Notes: generated by a model from the letters alone, not told the origin. A stretch of DNA of 64,000 nucleotides from an uncultured Collinsella sp. (GCA_959020715.1 CAUESV010000003.1:124001-188000); one strand, 5' to 3'. Counted from the stretch's first letter, positions 44,553 to 52,880 are shown. Program-made: numbers and translations.

Positions 44553-44845
44553 GGAAAGCGCGACCCGTTTCGAGCGTCGATTCCGGGATGCATCTTCCGC
44601 TTGAAGGCTCAGCCGGAAAGCACGACCCGTTTTGAGCGCATGTTCCGGGATGCAGTTTCCCGTGGAGCTCCGACCGGAAAGCGCGTCCCAGTCTGGGCTC
44701 GAATTCCGGGTCGCAGTTTCCACCAGTGCACCCAATCGGAAAGCACGTCCCATTCTGAGCGTTGATTCCGGGTCGCAGTTTCCGCTGGGCGGTCCAACCG
44801 GAAACTGCGACCCGTTTCTCGGCCAAATAACAGGATGCGCTTTCC
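44553..44845. repeat. 46-bp palindromic array, locus B (five units)
   Basis: Units at 44553-44598, 44615-44660, 44676-44721, 44738-44783 and 44800-44845 are each exactly 46 bp, with 15-16 bp spacers of unrelated sequence. Each starts GGAAA and ends TTCC, with a core like GC(A/G)C(G)(A/T)CCC and GGG(A/T)(T/C)GCA. The right arm of unit 4 is perfectly complementary to the left arm of unit 5 (14 bp), so stems can also form across spacers. Confidence 0.85.
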
Positions 44846-44981
44846 AAAAGCTCGCTCAATAGCTCAGTATTTCAAGTCACCTTCAGCTAACATTTGCGCA
44901 GCTCAACGGCCCCACCTGCGCGTTTTTTTAGTAAACCTTGGCATACTCGGCGAACGGTATGAAGATGCCGGCCAGAGGGTA

Positions 44982-45009
44982 TTGCAAACGGTCGCTCCCG
45001 TGGTATGTT
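44982..45009 (+). promoter_or_regulatory. Candidate promoter of the ferredoxin gene
   Basis: TTGCAA, a 16-base spacer and TATGTT, ending about 60 bases before the ATG at 45071. Confidence 0.45.
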
Positions 45010-45070
45010 TTTGCCCGAATCAAACCGGCGCGCATCGCCTGTAGCGTCGGTCAACAGAGAGGAAACTACC

Positions 45071-45256
45071 ATGGCTCATCCCGTAATTGATGCCGACGAG
45101 TGCATCGCTTGTGGCGTTTGCGTCGACTCCTGCCCCGCTGGCGTTCTGGAGCTCCAGGACGTCGCTACCGTCGCTGACGAGGATTCCTGCGTCGCCTGTG
45201 GCGCTTGCCAGGACGCTTGCCCCGCCGGCGCGATCACCGAGATCGTCGAGGAGTAA
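45071..45256 (+). CDS. 2[4Fe-4S] ferredoxin
   Basis: 61 aa from ATG 45071 with GAGAGGAAA upstream. Two classical CxxCxxCxxxC motifs: Cys 11, 14, 17, 21 and Cys 40, 43, 46, 50. A clostridial-type low-potential electron carrier for anaerobic metabolism, for example hydrogenase or pyruvate:ferredoxin oxidoreductase. It has its own promoter candidate and a strong terminator, so it is a single-gene transcript. Confidence 0.95.
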   Translation: MAHPVIDADECIACGVCVDSCPAGVLELQDVATVADEDSCVACGACQDACPAGAITEIVEE

Positions 45257-45300
45257 CAACTCCCCCACTTGCACACTCAAAAGTACACCGTGCACAAAAA

Positions 45301-45336
45301 AGGAGGCCTCCGCATCGCCGCGGAGGCCTCCTTTTG
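45301..45336 (+). terminator. Rho-independent terminator of the ferredoxin gene
   Basis: A 13-bp perfect stem (AGGAGGCCTCCGC with its complement), a seven to nine base loop and TTTT, 45 bp after the stop. Confidence 0.85.
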
Positions 45337-45372
45337 CATGTGTGGGCAGCTAATTTGGGACGTGCTCTTGGC

Positions 45373-45439
45373 AGTTGCGGTGGAATAGTTCCTGTTTCAT
45401 GGCTTCGATGCCCATTTTAGGAACTATTTCACCGCAACT
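45373..45439. repeat. Palindrome with AGTTGCGGTG arms
   Basis: 21-base arms at 45373-45393 and 45419-45439 with one mismatch. The outer half equals the arms at 32114-32180; the inner part differs (ATAGTTCCT in place of ATAGGGACT). It lies at the 3' end of niaR. Confidence 0.8.
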
Positions 45440-45457
45440 TATAAAGACGGTGTCGGG

Positions 45458-46003
45458 CTAGGACAAATCATCCTCGTAGGGCATTAAATCGGCAAGGTAG
45501 CCCTTCTCCTTGAGTATGGCCTCGATCTCGTCGAGAGTCTGCTCGTCCTCTGCCGCAATGCGATGGAAGTGATAGCCGCTCGTCACTGTTAGCAGCGGAA
45601 AGCTCTTACCGCTCTCGATATCGTGCAGATAGCGCTCAACATCGCGACGATTGCGGATGTCCAGGTCGGCCGTAATCTTACCGTACACGCGGTGATTGAC
45701 GATCACGTTGAGCACGGCGCCGCCAGCGTCGACGATACTCGTGAGCTCATCGCCTGCCTGTTCCACGCTATGACGCACCTTGACCAGACGCGTAGGCACG
45801 GCGGGGCTGCTGGGAGCCTCCTGCAGCACATAGCCGCGGTTGGTTGCCACGACATCGTGCCCATCGGCACGCAACAGGGCAATATCCTGTACCACGACCT
45901 GACGGCTCACGCCAACCTCGCGGGCAAGCGCGCTGCCCGAGACGGGACCCTTGGCTCCCTCGAGCACGCCCATGATGGCACGGCGACGCTCGCGGGCGTT
46001 CAT
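45458..46003 (-). CDS. niaR: Niacin-responsive repressor NiaR
   Basis: 181 aa. A winged HTH of the HTH_11 type at about residues 5-60 and a 3H domain at about 75-175, named for its conserved His residues (here in RHSVEQ, NHRVYG and YHFHR). NiaR binds nicotinic acid and represses NAD synthesis or niacin uptake genes. It is the last gene of nadA-nadB-nadC-niaR; its ATG overlaps the nadC stop by one base. It probably binds the palindrome at 49365-49408, giving feedback on its own operon. Confidence 0.93.
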   Translation of the reverse strand: MNARERRRAIMGVLEGAKGPVSGSALAREVGVSRQVVVQDIALLRADGHDVVATNRGYVLQEAPSSPAVPTRLVKVRHSVEQAGDELTSIVDAGGAVLNVIVNHRVYGKITADLDIRNRRDVERYLHDIESGKSFPLLTVTSGYHFHRIAAEDEQTLDEIEAILKEKGYLADLMPYEDDLS

Positions 46004-46863
46004 TATTTACCGTCCAGCAGACGCAGGTGCTTAAGCGAGAGGTCGAGGATCGGGGCGGAGTGTGTCAGCGCGCCCGAGCTAATATAGTCGACACCCAGAT
46101 CGGCCAGGGCGCGAATGTTGCTGGCGTCCACGTTGCCCGAGCACTCGGTCTTGGCGCGACCGGCGATAAGCTCGATAGCGGCGGCCATGTCGTCATGGGT
46201 CATGTTGTCGAACATGATGATGTCGGCACCGGCCTCCACGGCCTCGCGCACCATGTCCAGGTTCTCGCACTCGATCTCGACCGTCGTGGTAAACGATGCA
46301 TGGGCGCGCGCCATCTCGATCGCGCGCGTCACGCCACCGGCGGCATCGATGTGGTTGTCCTTGAGCATGACAGCCGTCGACAGGTTGTAGCGGTGGTTGC
46401 TGCCGCCGCCAATCTCGACCGCCGCCTTCTCAAACACGCGCATGCCCGGCGTGGTCTTGCGCGTGTCGACAAGCACGGTCTTGGTACCCTCGAGCGCCGC
46501 AGCCATTCTGTGCGTATAGGTAGCGATACCGCTCATGCGCTGCAGGTAGTTGAGCGCCACGCGCTCGCCCGAAAGCAGCACGCGCGCATCGCCGCGCACC
46601 TGGCCCACGTGGTCGCCGGCGTGCACCTCGTCACCGTCGGCAACATCAAACAGCACCGAGCTCTGCGAATCCAGCAGCTCAAAGGTGCGAGCGAACACAT
46701 CTAAGCCCGCGATGATGCCATCGGCCTTGGCGATAAGCTCCACCGTGGCGGGGCGCGCCGTGGGGCACACACTCGCCGTGCTCACATCCTCAGACGTGAT
46801 GTCCTCGCGCAGGGCCCGCAGAATCAGATCATCGACGACGAGTTTCATGGTAATGGGATTCAT
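46003..46863 (-). CDS. nadC: Nicotinate-nucleotide diphosphorylase (carboxylating)
   Basis: 286 aa. Converts quinolinate and PRPP to nicotinate mononucleotide, the third step of de novo NAD synthesis. Typical motifs: LREDITSEDVST near the start, NYLQRMSGIATYTHRM, DTRKTTPGMR with the PRPP/quinolinate-binding residues, and KDNHI. GGAGGAG precedes the ATG, which lies 3 bp after the nadB stop. Confidence 0.96.
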   Translation of the reverse strand: MNPITMKLVVDDLILRALREDITSEDVSTASVCPTARPATVELIAKADGIIAGLDVFARTFELLDSQSSVLFDVADGDEVHAGDHVGQVRGDARVLLSGERVALNYLQRMSGIATYTHRMAAALEGTKTVLVDTRKTTPGMRVFEKAAVEIGGGSNHRYNLSTAVMLKDNHIDAAGGVTRAIEMARAHASFTTTVEIECENLDMVREAVEAGADIIMFDNMTHDDMAAAIELIAGRAKTECSGNVDASNIRALADLGVDYISSGALTHSAPILDLSLKHLRLLDGK

Positions 46864-46866
46864 GGT

Positions 46867-48243
46867 CTACTCCTCCACGGCCTGCGTGCCGGCGGCACGG
46901 GCCAAATCATCGATTGCCAGGGCGTCGGCGCTCAGAGCGCGATGACGGCCATCGAGCGCGGGCTCGCCCGCCTGCTCCACGGCAAGCGACTCGCCGGTGC
47001 GCATGCACCAGGCGGCACGGCGACCCCAGACTAGGGACTCAAGCAGGCTGTTGGAAGCTAGGCGATTCTTGCCGTGAACGCCGTTGCAGGCCGTCTCGCC
47101 CGCGGCGTAGAGCTCGGGCATCGAGGTGCGGCCGTCCTTATCGACCCATACGCCACCCATAAAGTAGTGCTGCGTGGGCGTAACGGGGATGGGCTCGTCC
47201 AAGATGTCGCGGCCGTCCTCAAGGCAGCGCGCGCGGATATTGGCGAAGTGCCCGGTCACCACATCGCGCTCGACGGGGGCAAAGCTCAGCCACTCGTGCT
47301 CGGTGCCGTCGAGCTTCATCTGCTCGCGGATGGCGGCGGCGACCACGTCGCGCGGCTGCAACTCGTCGGTAAAGCGCTCACCGACGGCGTTGAGCAAAAT
47401 CGCGCCCTCGCCGCGGCAGCTCTCGCTGATCAGGAAGGTGCGGCCCGGCTGCGGCGAGAACAGTCCCGTGGGGTGGATCTGCACGTAGTCCAAGTGCTCC
47501 ATCTTAATGCCATGCTCCTGAGCGATGTAGCAGGCGTCACCCGTGAGCTGCGGATAGTTGGTCGAGTGGTCGTATACGCCACCGATGCCGCCCGTCGCCC
47601 ACAGCGTGTGGCGAGCATGGATCTTAAACGGCTCGCCGGCATGCACGCCCTCGGCGGCATTTGCCAGCTCGTCGGCGGGACGAACCGAGTTGTCCTCGTC
47701 CACGGAAACGGCGACGACACCGGCACACACCGTGGTGCCGTCACGCTCGCCCGTCAGGATGTCGGTCATGGCCACGTGCTCCAAAATCTGCACGTTATCC
47801 AGCTTGCGAACGGCCTGGAGCAGTTTGGTCGTGATCTCCTTGCCGGTGATATCGGCATGGAAGGCGATGCGCGGGCGACTGTGCGCGCCCTCGCGGGTAA
47901 AGTCGAGGCTGCCGTCGGCCTTGCGCTCAAAGTCCACGCCCATCGCTAGCAGGTCGTTGATGACCGAGCGGCTCGAGCGGATCATGATGTCGACGCTCTC
48001 ACGGCGGTTCTCGTAATGACCGGCGTGCATGGTGTCCTCAAAGAAGGCATCGTAGTCCGAGCCTTCGGGCAGCACGCAGATGCCGCCCTGCGCGAGCATC
48101 GAATCGCACTCGTCAACGGCGCCCTTGGAGAGCATGATCACGCTCGTGCTCGTCGGCAGGTTGAGGGCCGCGTACAGGCCCGCTACGCCGCAGCCGGCAA
48201 TGACAACGTCGCACTCCATGTCGGGGTATTGCTTGGTTTCCAC
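46867..48243 (-). CDS. nadB: L-aspartate oxidase
   Basis: 458 aa from a GTG at 48243 with AAGGGAAAGG upstream; ATG 48270 and GTG 48291 lie upstream in or beside a palindrome and are less likely. FAD-binding GCGVAGLYAALNLP at the start, then the succinate dehydrogenase-like FAD/substrate domain (EGAHSRPRIAFHADITGKEI, HPTG, CRGEGAILLN). It oxidises L-aspartate to iminoaspartate for NadA. Family length is about 500, so the helical C-terminal domain is short here. Second gene of the nad operon. Confidence 0.95.
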   Translation of the reverse strand: METKQYPDMECDVVIAGCGVAGLYAALNLPTSTSVIMLSKGAVDECDSMLAQGGICVLPEGSDYDAFFEDTMHAGHYENRRESVDIMIRSSRSVINDLLAMGVDFERKADGSLDFTREGAHSRPRIAFHADITGKEITTKLLQAVRKLDNVQILEHVAMTDILTGERDGTTVCAGVVAVSVDEDNSVRPADELANAAEGVHAGEPFKIHARHTLWATGGIGGVYDHSTNYPQLTGDACYIAQEHGIKMEHLDYVQIHPTGLFSPQPGRTFLISESCRGEGAILLNAVGERFTDELQPRDVVAAAIREQMKLDGTEHEWLSFAPVERDVVTGHFANIRARCLEDGRDILDEPIPVTPTQHYFMGGVWVDKDGRTSMPELYAAGETACNGVHGKNRLASNSLLESLVWGRRAAWCMRTGESLAVEQAGEPALDGRHRALSADALAIDDLARAAGTQAVEE

Positions 48244-48262
48244 AGGAATCCTTTCCCTTGGA

Positions 48263-48292
48263 TGTGACATAAGGGACTGTCCCTTTGTCACA
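48263..48292. repeat. GGGAC-core palindrome between nadA and nadB
   Basis: TGTGACATAAGGGAC pairs with GTCCCTTTGTCACA around a single T. It fills the gap between nadA and nadB and overlaps the more distal possible nadB starts. Confidence 0.8.
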
Positions 48293-48297
48293 TTGTT

Positions 48298-49323
48298 CTA
48301 GCGCGCTGCGTACTCGAGCATACGGTCGAGCGTGAGCTTGGCCTGGTCGGCAGCCTCGTCCGACACGCCGATCTGCACCTCACCCTCGCCCGTCTCCAGG
48401 CAGCGCACGAGCTTTTCGAGCGTGATGAGGTCCATGTTGACGCAGGTGGGCTGCACCGCGGGGAAGTAGAACTTCTTGCCGGTGCCCTGGCAGCGGCGCT
48501 CGAGCTCGTAGAGCACACCGCGAACCGTCACGATGATGAACTCGCTCGCGTCGGACTCCTCGGCATACTTGATGATGCCGGCGGTGGAGCCGATGTAGTC
48601 GGCCTCGGCCAGCACGTCGGCCTTGCACTCGGGGTGCGCCAGCACGAGCGCGTCGGGGTGCGCCTCCTGCGCGTCGACGATCTGCTCGACGGTGATGATG
48701 TGATGACGCGGGCAGTAGCCATTGTTGAGGATGACGTGCTTTTGGGGCACCTGCTCGGCCACAAAGCGGCCCAGGTTCTGGTCGGGAATGAACAAGATGT
48801 GCTGCTGCGGCAGCTCGGACACAATCTTGACGGCGTTGGAGCTGGTGACACACACATCACTCCAGCTCTTGATCTCGACCGTGGAGTTGACGTAGCACAC
48901 CACGGCAAGGTCGTCACCGTACTCGGCGCGGGCGGCGTCGACCGTCTCGCGCTTGACCATGTGAGCCATGGGGCAGTCCGCGCCCGGCTCGGGCAGCAGC
49001 ACGGTCTTAGTGGGATTGAGCAGCTTGGCGCTCTCGCCCATAAACTCCACGCCGCACAGCACGATGGTCCGCTGTGGCAGGCTCTTGGCGAGCTTGGCCA
49101 GGTAGAAGCTATCGCCGACGTAATCAGCCACGGCCTGCACCTCGGGCGCCACGTAATAGTGCGCTAGGATCACCGCGTCACGTTGGGTTTTTAGTTGCTG
49201 AATGGCCTCGACGAGCTCTGCGGGCACCAGTGCCGCGCGCTCCGTTGCCGTCGTTGCCGATGCTAGGCCGGCCGCGATATCGCGTGCGAGCTCCGACGCA
49301 TCCATGTTCGCGCTCTGTGCCAT
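48298..49323 (-). CDS. nadA: Quinolinate synthase
   Basis: 341 aa from ATG 49323 with GAGAGGGG upstream. [4Fe-4S] enzyme condensing iminoaspartate and dihydroxyacetone phosphate to quinolinate. Family motifs include ILAHYYVAPEVQ, VGDSFYLAKLA, FMGESAKLLNP, YVNSTVEIKSWSDVCVTSSN and HPECK; cluster cysteines are in the CGVEFM, CVTSSN and late PTCVNMDLI regions. First gene of the operon, transcribed from the promoter covered by the palindrome at 49365-49408. Confidence 0.97.
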   Translation of the reverse strand: MAQSANMDASELARDIAAGLASATTATERAALVPAELVEAIQQLKTQRDAVILAHYYVAPEVQAVADYVGDSFYLAKLAKSLPQRTIVLCGVEFMGESAKLLNPTKTVLLPEPGADCPMAHMVKRETVDAARAEYGDDLAVVCYVNSTVEIKSWSDVCVTSSNAVKIVSELPQQHILFIPDQNLGRFVAEQVPQKHVILNNGYCPRHHIITVEQIVDAQEAHPDALVLAHPECKADVLAEADYIGSTAGIIKYAEESDASEFIIVTVRGVLYELERRCQGTGKKFYFPAVQPTCVNMDLITLEKLVRCLETGEGEVQIGVSDEAADQAKLTLDRMLEYAAR

Positions 49324-49358
49324 CAAGGCCCCTCTCTTTTGGCGAATCTTGGGGCTTT

Positions 49359-49387
49359 AGTATGACACCTAGGTTTACAGCTGACAA
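49359..49387 (-). promoter_or_regulatory. nadA promoter
   Basis: On the minus strand TTGTCA (49387-49382), a 17-base spacer and CATACT (49364-49359), about 36 bp upstream of the nadA ATG. Confidence 0.65.
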
Positions 49388-49408
49388 GACAGCTGTAAAC
49401 CTAGGTGT
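49365..49408. promoter_or_regulatory. Candidate NiaR operator, 44-bp perfect palindrome
   Basis: 19-bp perfect arms (49365-49383 with 49390-49408) around a six-base centre. The palindrome covers the spacer and -35 box of the nadA promoter, so a bound repressor would block polymerase. The operon encodes NiaR, which makes it the obvious ligand. Confidence 0.7.
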
Positions 49409-49616
49409 AAAGTTGAAATAAAGATTCAATCATGTGGCAGGTCCATTTTCGAACTGGCAAGCTGAGGATAGCCGAGCTCTCGATAGCGCAGGAGGCATCT
49501 TTCGCCACCGCAATACCGCTCGGCGCGAGTTGCGCAACGTGGGGCGCAAATGGAACACGCCTCCGCAGGCGGCACGCACCCAATGTGGCAAAATCGAACT
49601 ACTAAGGGGGCTCAGA

Positions 49617-50339
49617 ATGCTCAAGATTATTGCCTGCGACGACGACGTCGCTTTTCTAGATAGACTGCACCGGATGATCGACCGTTGGTCGACCGAGACG
49701 GGCACGGCAGTCGATGTTGCGCTCGTCACGCGCGGCGAGGACCTGCTGGCCCGCCATGCCGCATCGCGCGCCGACATCATTCTGCTCGACATGATCATGC
49801 CGCTCGTCAACGGCATGGACACCGCGCGCGAATTGCGCCAGGCCGATACCGCCGTGCGCTTGGTGTTTCTCACCTCATCGCCCGAGTTTGCACTGGAGTC
49901 CTACGAGGTCCGCGCCTTCGACTATCTGCTCAAGCCCGTGACTTACGAACGCCTGGCGCGATTACTCGACGAGCTTTCGAGCATGCGCCCGGCGGCAACC
50001 GACGAGCTCGTGATCAAAACGTCCTTTGGCTACCACGCCCTGCGCCTGTCCGACATCGAATATGCCGAGGCGCGCAACAAGCACGTGGTCTTCCACCTGC
50101 GCGACGGACGCGATATCGAGGCACTCGAGTCGTTCCGCAGCGTCGAGGACCGCTTGGAGCAAAACGCAGTCTTCTTTAAATGCCACCGCAGCTACCAGGT
50201 CAACCTGCGCAATATCGATCACTTTGACCGCACGGACATCGTCATGCGCTCGGGTGCGTGCATCCCGCTTTCGCGCAGCTGCAAGCAGGGATTCCAAGAC
50301 GCCTACTTTGCGGTTCGCTTTGAGGGTAGGAGACACTGA
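49617..50339 (+). CDS. LytTR-family response regulator
   Basis: 240 aa from ATG 49617 with AAGGGGG upstream. REC domain at 1-120: acidic pair DDD at 8-10, phosphorylated Asp 58 in ILLDMIMP, Lys of LLKPV near 106. LytTR DNA-binding domain at about 135-235 (typical FKCHRSYQVNLRNID). This is the AgrA/VirR/LytR type. It overlaps its kinase gene by one base (TGATG). Targets usually have paired 9-bp direct repeats; none is evident next to this gene. Confidence 0.93.
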   Translation: MLKIIACDDDVAFLDRLHRMIDRWSTETGTAVDVALVTRGEDLLARHAASRADIILLDMIMPLVNGMDTARELRQADTAVRLVFLTSSPEFALESYEVRAFDYLLKPVTYERLARLLDELSSMRPAATDELVIKTSFGYHALRLSDIEYAEARNKHVVFHLRDGRDIEALESFRSVEDRLEQNAVFFKCHRSYQVNLRNIDHFDRTDIVMRSGACIPLSRSCKQGFQDAYFAVRFEGRRH

Positions 50340-51616
50340 TGGTCTCCTCGGTCGAAATGGTCCTTTGGGCAATCCACCACGCCACGACGCTGCTCTTTGG
50401 CGTCTTTGCCTCGGCGGCGCTGTGCGGTATCGAAATCAATCGACGCCATGCGCTCGAGTTGGTGGGAGTCGGAGCCGCAACCGGCACCGCCTTTTCGATC
50501 GCCAATGTCGTTGGCGGAGAGCTTTTTGCCCGTCAGGTCTATCCGCTCGTCGTGCACCTGCCGCTTACCGTCTACCTATGCGCGCGCTACCACTTGAGTC
50601 CGCTGCTCGCGGCGTTGGGCGTCACCAGCGCCTATCTGAGCTGCCAGTTCAGCAATTGGATGGGCATCGCCGCATTTGCCGCAACCGATTCGCAGGTCGC
50701 GTACTACTTGGCGCGCATTATCACCACGGTCGCCGTCTTTGCGATCCTGCTGCATTGGGCCCGCGACATCGGTCCGCGCTTGGCGATTAAAAGCACCACC
50801 GAGCTTGGCATCCTTTTAATCCTGCCGCTCGTCTATTACGTCTTTGACTATGCCACCAACGTCTACACCACGCTGTTCCACTCGGGCTCGGTGGTGACGG
50901 TTGAGTTTTTGGCATTTGCGCTCTGTGCCTTCTATCTTATGTTTCTTGCCGTTTACCTACGCGAATACGAAGAAAAGGAAACCGCCGAGCGAGAGCGCTG
51001 GATGCTCGAAACCCGCGACAGCGCCGCCATCAAAGAGCTCGAGGCCTGGCGTCAATCTGGGCGCGAGCTGTCGATTCTTCGCCACGATATGCGCCACTTC
51101 CTACGCGGCCTGGCCGCTTTAATTGAGGAGGGCCACACCGACGAGGCGCTCAAACGCATCGACGAACTCTGCGAAGCCGGCGACCGCACCGCCGTACGCC
51201 GCTTCTGCGCCAACGAGACCGTAAACATCGCGCTTTCGTCATTTAACTCGGATATCAATAGAAACGGCATTACCGCCAACCTGCGCGCCGCCGTACCCGA
51301 AACCATCCACGTAGGTGACGCCGACCTGTTTAGCGTGCTCTCAAATGCCTTGGAAAACGCAATCACCGCCGCAAGCGCCGCACCCCAAGGAAAGCGATTC
51401 GTCGACTTTGACCTGCGATTAGAGGACGGCCAGCTGCTGCTGTTAGTTTCCAACACGTTTGACCGCGCGCCGCGCATGGTCGACGGCATGCCCGTGACCC
51501 AGCATGCGGGCCACGGCTTTGGCACCAAGAGCATCAAACTTGCCGTGGAGCGCATGAACGGCAACTGTCAGTTCCGCATTAACGGCGATCGGTTTGAGCT
51601 GCGCGCTGTGATGTAA
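50339..51616 (+). CDS. GHKL-type sensor histidine kinase
   Basis: 425 aa. Six to seven membrane segments fill residues 1-208, then a coiled linker, an H-box with the phosphorylated His at about 249 (LRHDMRHF), and a GHKL ATPase domain (about 310-425; ALENAITAA N-box, GHGFGTKSI G-box). The AgrC/ComD-like design usually senses a peptide. No agrB/agrD-like gene is adjacent, so the signal is unknown. GGAG precedes the overlapping start. Confidence 0.92.
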   Translation: MVSSVEMVLWAIHHATTLLFGVFASAALCGIEINRRHALELVGVGAATGTAFSIANVVGGELFARQVYPLVVHLPLTVYLCARYHLSPLLAALGVTSAYLSCQFSNWMGIAAFAATDSQVAYYLARIITTVAVFAILLHWARDIGPRLAIKSTTELGILLILPLVYYVFDYATNVYTTLFHSGSVVTVEFLAFALCAFYLMFLAVYLREYEEKETAERERWMLETRDSAAIKELEAWRQSGRELSILRHDMRHFLRGLAALIEEGHTDEALKRIDELCEAGDRTAVRRFCANETVNIALSSFNSDINRNGITANLRAAVPETIHVGDADLFSVLSNALENAITAASAAPQGKRFVDFDLRLEDGQLLLLVSNTFDRAPRMVDGMPVTQHAGHGFGTKSIKLAVERMNGNCQFRINGDRFELRAVM

Positions 51617-51690
51617 GGGCGCGGGCGCGACGGATTTGCGTTCCGCGGATACGGCTCGCCCGCTCGGGGTCGTTTGTCGACGTGGGCTCG

Positions 51691-52266
51691 CTACAGCGGG
51701 GCGGCCGCCGGAGTCAGCTGCTTGATGTATGCCCACATGCGCTGCTTGGCGGCTTTGTCAGTGAGCGCTGCCTCAAAACCGTCGAGCGCGAGCACGCGGC
51801 GGCCCTGCACATGAGCGACCAGGCCGGGCTTGAGCATGGCGGTGTCGAAGTCATCGATCGCCACGAGCATATCGGCGTAGGTCTCGCGCATGGCGTCAGC
51901 CGCGTTGTTGTCGAGCAGTAGCACCGCCTCGGGGTCCAAAGCCTCAAGCGCCTCACGGAACAGCTCGCACGGCAGAGTCTCGCCCACCGCGACCGCTCCG
52001 TCACCCACGCCGGCGACGCTTGCCAGCACGCAAAAATCCTCGGGCGCGTAGCCGATGGCCCCAAGCGCCTTGCGCAACGCCGCGCCATCCGGGCCGGCAG
52101 CAAGCTCGCCACCCGAACGCTCGGCCTCGTCCAAATCGCCTTTTACCAGCACGATCGGCGAGCACGCGTTGCCCGCGATACGCACGCCGCGACCCACGAG
52201 CGATGCGAGCTCCTGCTCGGCCGCCTGGGCGATGGCTTCTTTTTTCTGGCTTTGTGACGTGGACAT
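51691..52266 (-). CDS. Protein of unknown function, possibly uracil-DNA-glycosylase fold
   Basis: 191 aa from ATG 52266 with GGAGAG upstream. The order of elements (VRIAGNACSPIVLVKG, GPDGAALRKALGAIGYAPEDFCVLAS, a PEAVLLLDNNAAD strand, RRVLALDGFEAAL and a terminal Trp helix) recalls family 4-type uracil-DNA glycosylases. The FeS cysteines and the catalytic motif are not evident, so a catalytically altered or merely similar protein is likely. Divergent from thioredoxin. Confidence 0.6.
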   Translation of the reverse strand: MSTSQSQKKEAIAQAAEQELASLVGRGVRIAGNACSPIVLVKGDLDEAERSGGELAAGPDGAALRKALGAIGYAPEDFCVLASVAGVGDGAVAVGETLPCELFREALEALDPEAVLLLDNNAADAMRETYADMLVAIDDFDTAMLKPGLVAHVQGRRVLALDGFEAALTDKAAKQRMWAYIKQLTPAAAPL

Positions 52267-52402
52267 GCGCTCTCCAATCGTTTGCGTGCCCACCATTATA
52301 TAAAAGAGCTACCCGCGAGTGGTTGCTTTGCGGGCGGCTGGGTATAAGCACGGTCGTACTGAGTTTTACGCGGCCGAGCCGCGTCGCACTATGGAGGTCA
52401 CC

Positions 52403-52723
52403 ATGGCTGACATTAAGCAGATTACCCCCGAGAATTTCGATTCCGTCGTTAGCGGCAACCTTCCCGTACTGGTTGATTTTTGGGCGCCCTGGTGCGGGCC
52501 CTGCCGATCGCTCTCGCCCATCGTGGACGAGGTAGCCGACGAGCTGGCCGGCAAGCTTGCCGTTGCCAAGTGCAACGTCGATGACAATCAGGACCTGGCC
52601 ATGAAGTTTGGCGTCATGAGCATCCCCACGCTGATTGTCTTTAAGAACGGTGAGGAGGTCGACCGCTCGGTCGGCGCGCTGCCCAAGGCAAGGCTGCAGG
52701 CATTGCTGGAGAAGCACCTGTAA
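52403..52723 (+). CDS. trxA: Thioredoxin
   Basis: 106 aa from ATG 52403 with GGAGG upstream. Active site WCGPC at residues 30-34, the cis-Pro loop MSIPT, and usual length. Cytoplasmic disulfide reductase. It stands alone; no thioredoxin reductase is adjacent. Confidence 0.96.
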   Translation: MADIKQITPENFDSVVSGNLPVLVDFWAPWCGPCRSLSPIVDEVADELAGKLAVAKCNVDDNQDLAMKFGVMSIPTLIVFKNGEEVDRSVGALPKARLQALLEKHL

Positions 52724-52844
52724 TACGCTGGTTACATTTTGGCGTCCTGCCGCCGTCCATGAGCGCTTTTGCACCGCTCGCCGGACTTCTGGGTGCACCG
52801 TGTGCGACCACGGATAGTATGGTAGTCACAAACAGCCCCCAGTG

Positions 52845-52880
52845 AACGGGTGCGGGTCACACAGACTCGCACCCGTTTTC
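52845..52880 (+). terminator. Rho-independent terminator
   Basis: AACGGGTGCG (52845-52854) pairs with CGCACCCGTT (52868-52877) and is followed by TTTTC. It lies 122 bp after trxA and may end trxA or a short RNA from a TAGTAT -10 near 52815. Confidence 0.7.

Larger units (their letters stand above)
44279..45070. other. Intergenic region with HspR site and palindromic array
   Basis: A 792-bp space between divergent dnaK and ferredoxin genes. It holds the dnaK operator and promoter (44391-44411), the five-unit 46-bp palindromic array (44553-44845) and a ferredoxin promoter candidate (44982-45009). Open frames over the array, on both strands, mirror the repeat and are not credible genes. Confidence 0.7.

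Noticed and set aside
44553..44845. CRISPR array
   Set aside because: Spacing is CRISPR-like, but the 46-bp repeats differ at many positions, spacers are only 15-16 bp, and no cas genes are present.
44416..44862. Protein-coding genes over the 46-bp array
   Set aside because: Several frames are open on both strands, but their translations only repeat the palindrome, and none has a convincing ribosome binding site.
49432..49605. 57-codon open frame before the LytTR regulator as an AgrD-like signal peptide
   Set aside because: No ribosome binding site, no AgrB gene, and neither the amphipathic N-terminus nor the acidic C-terminus expected of AgrD. A single Cys alone is not enough.
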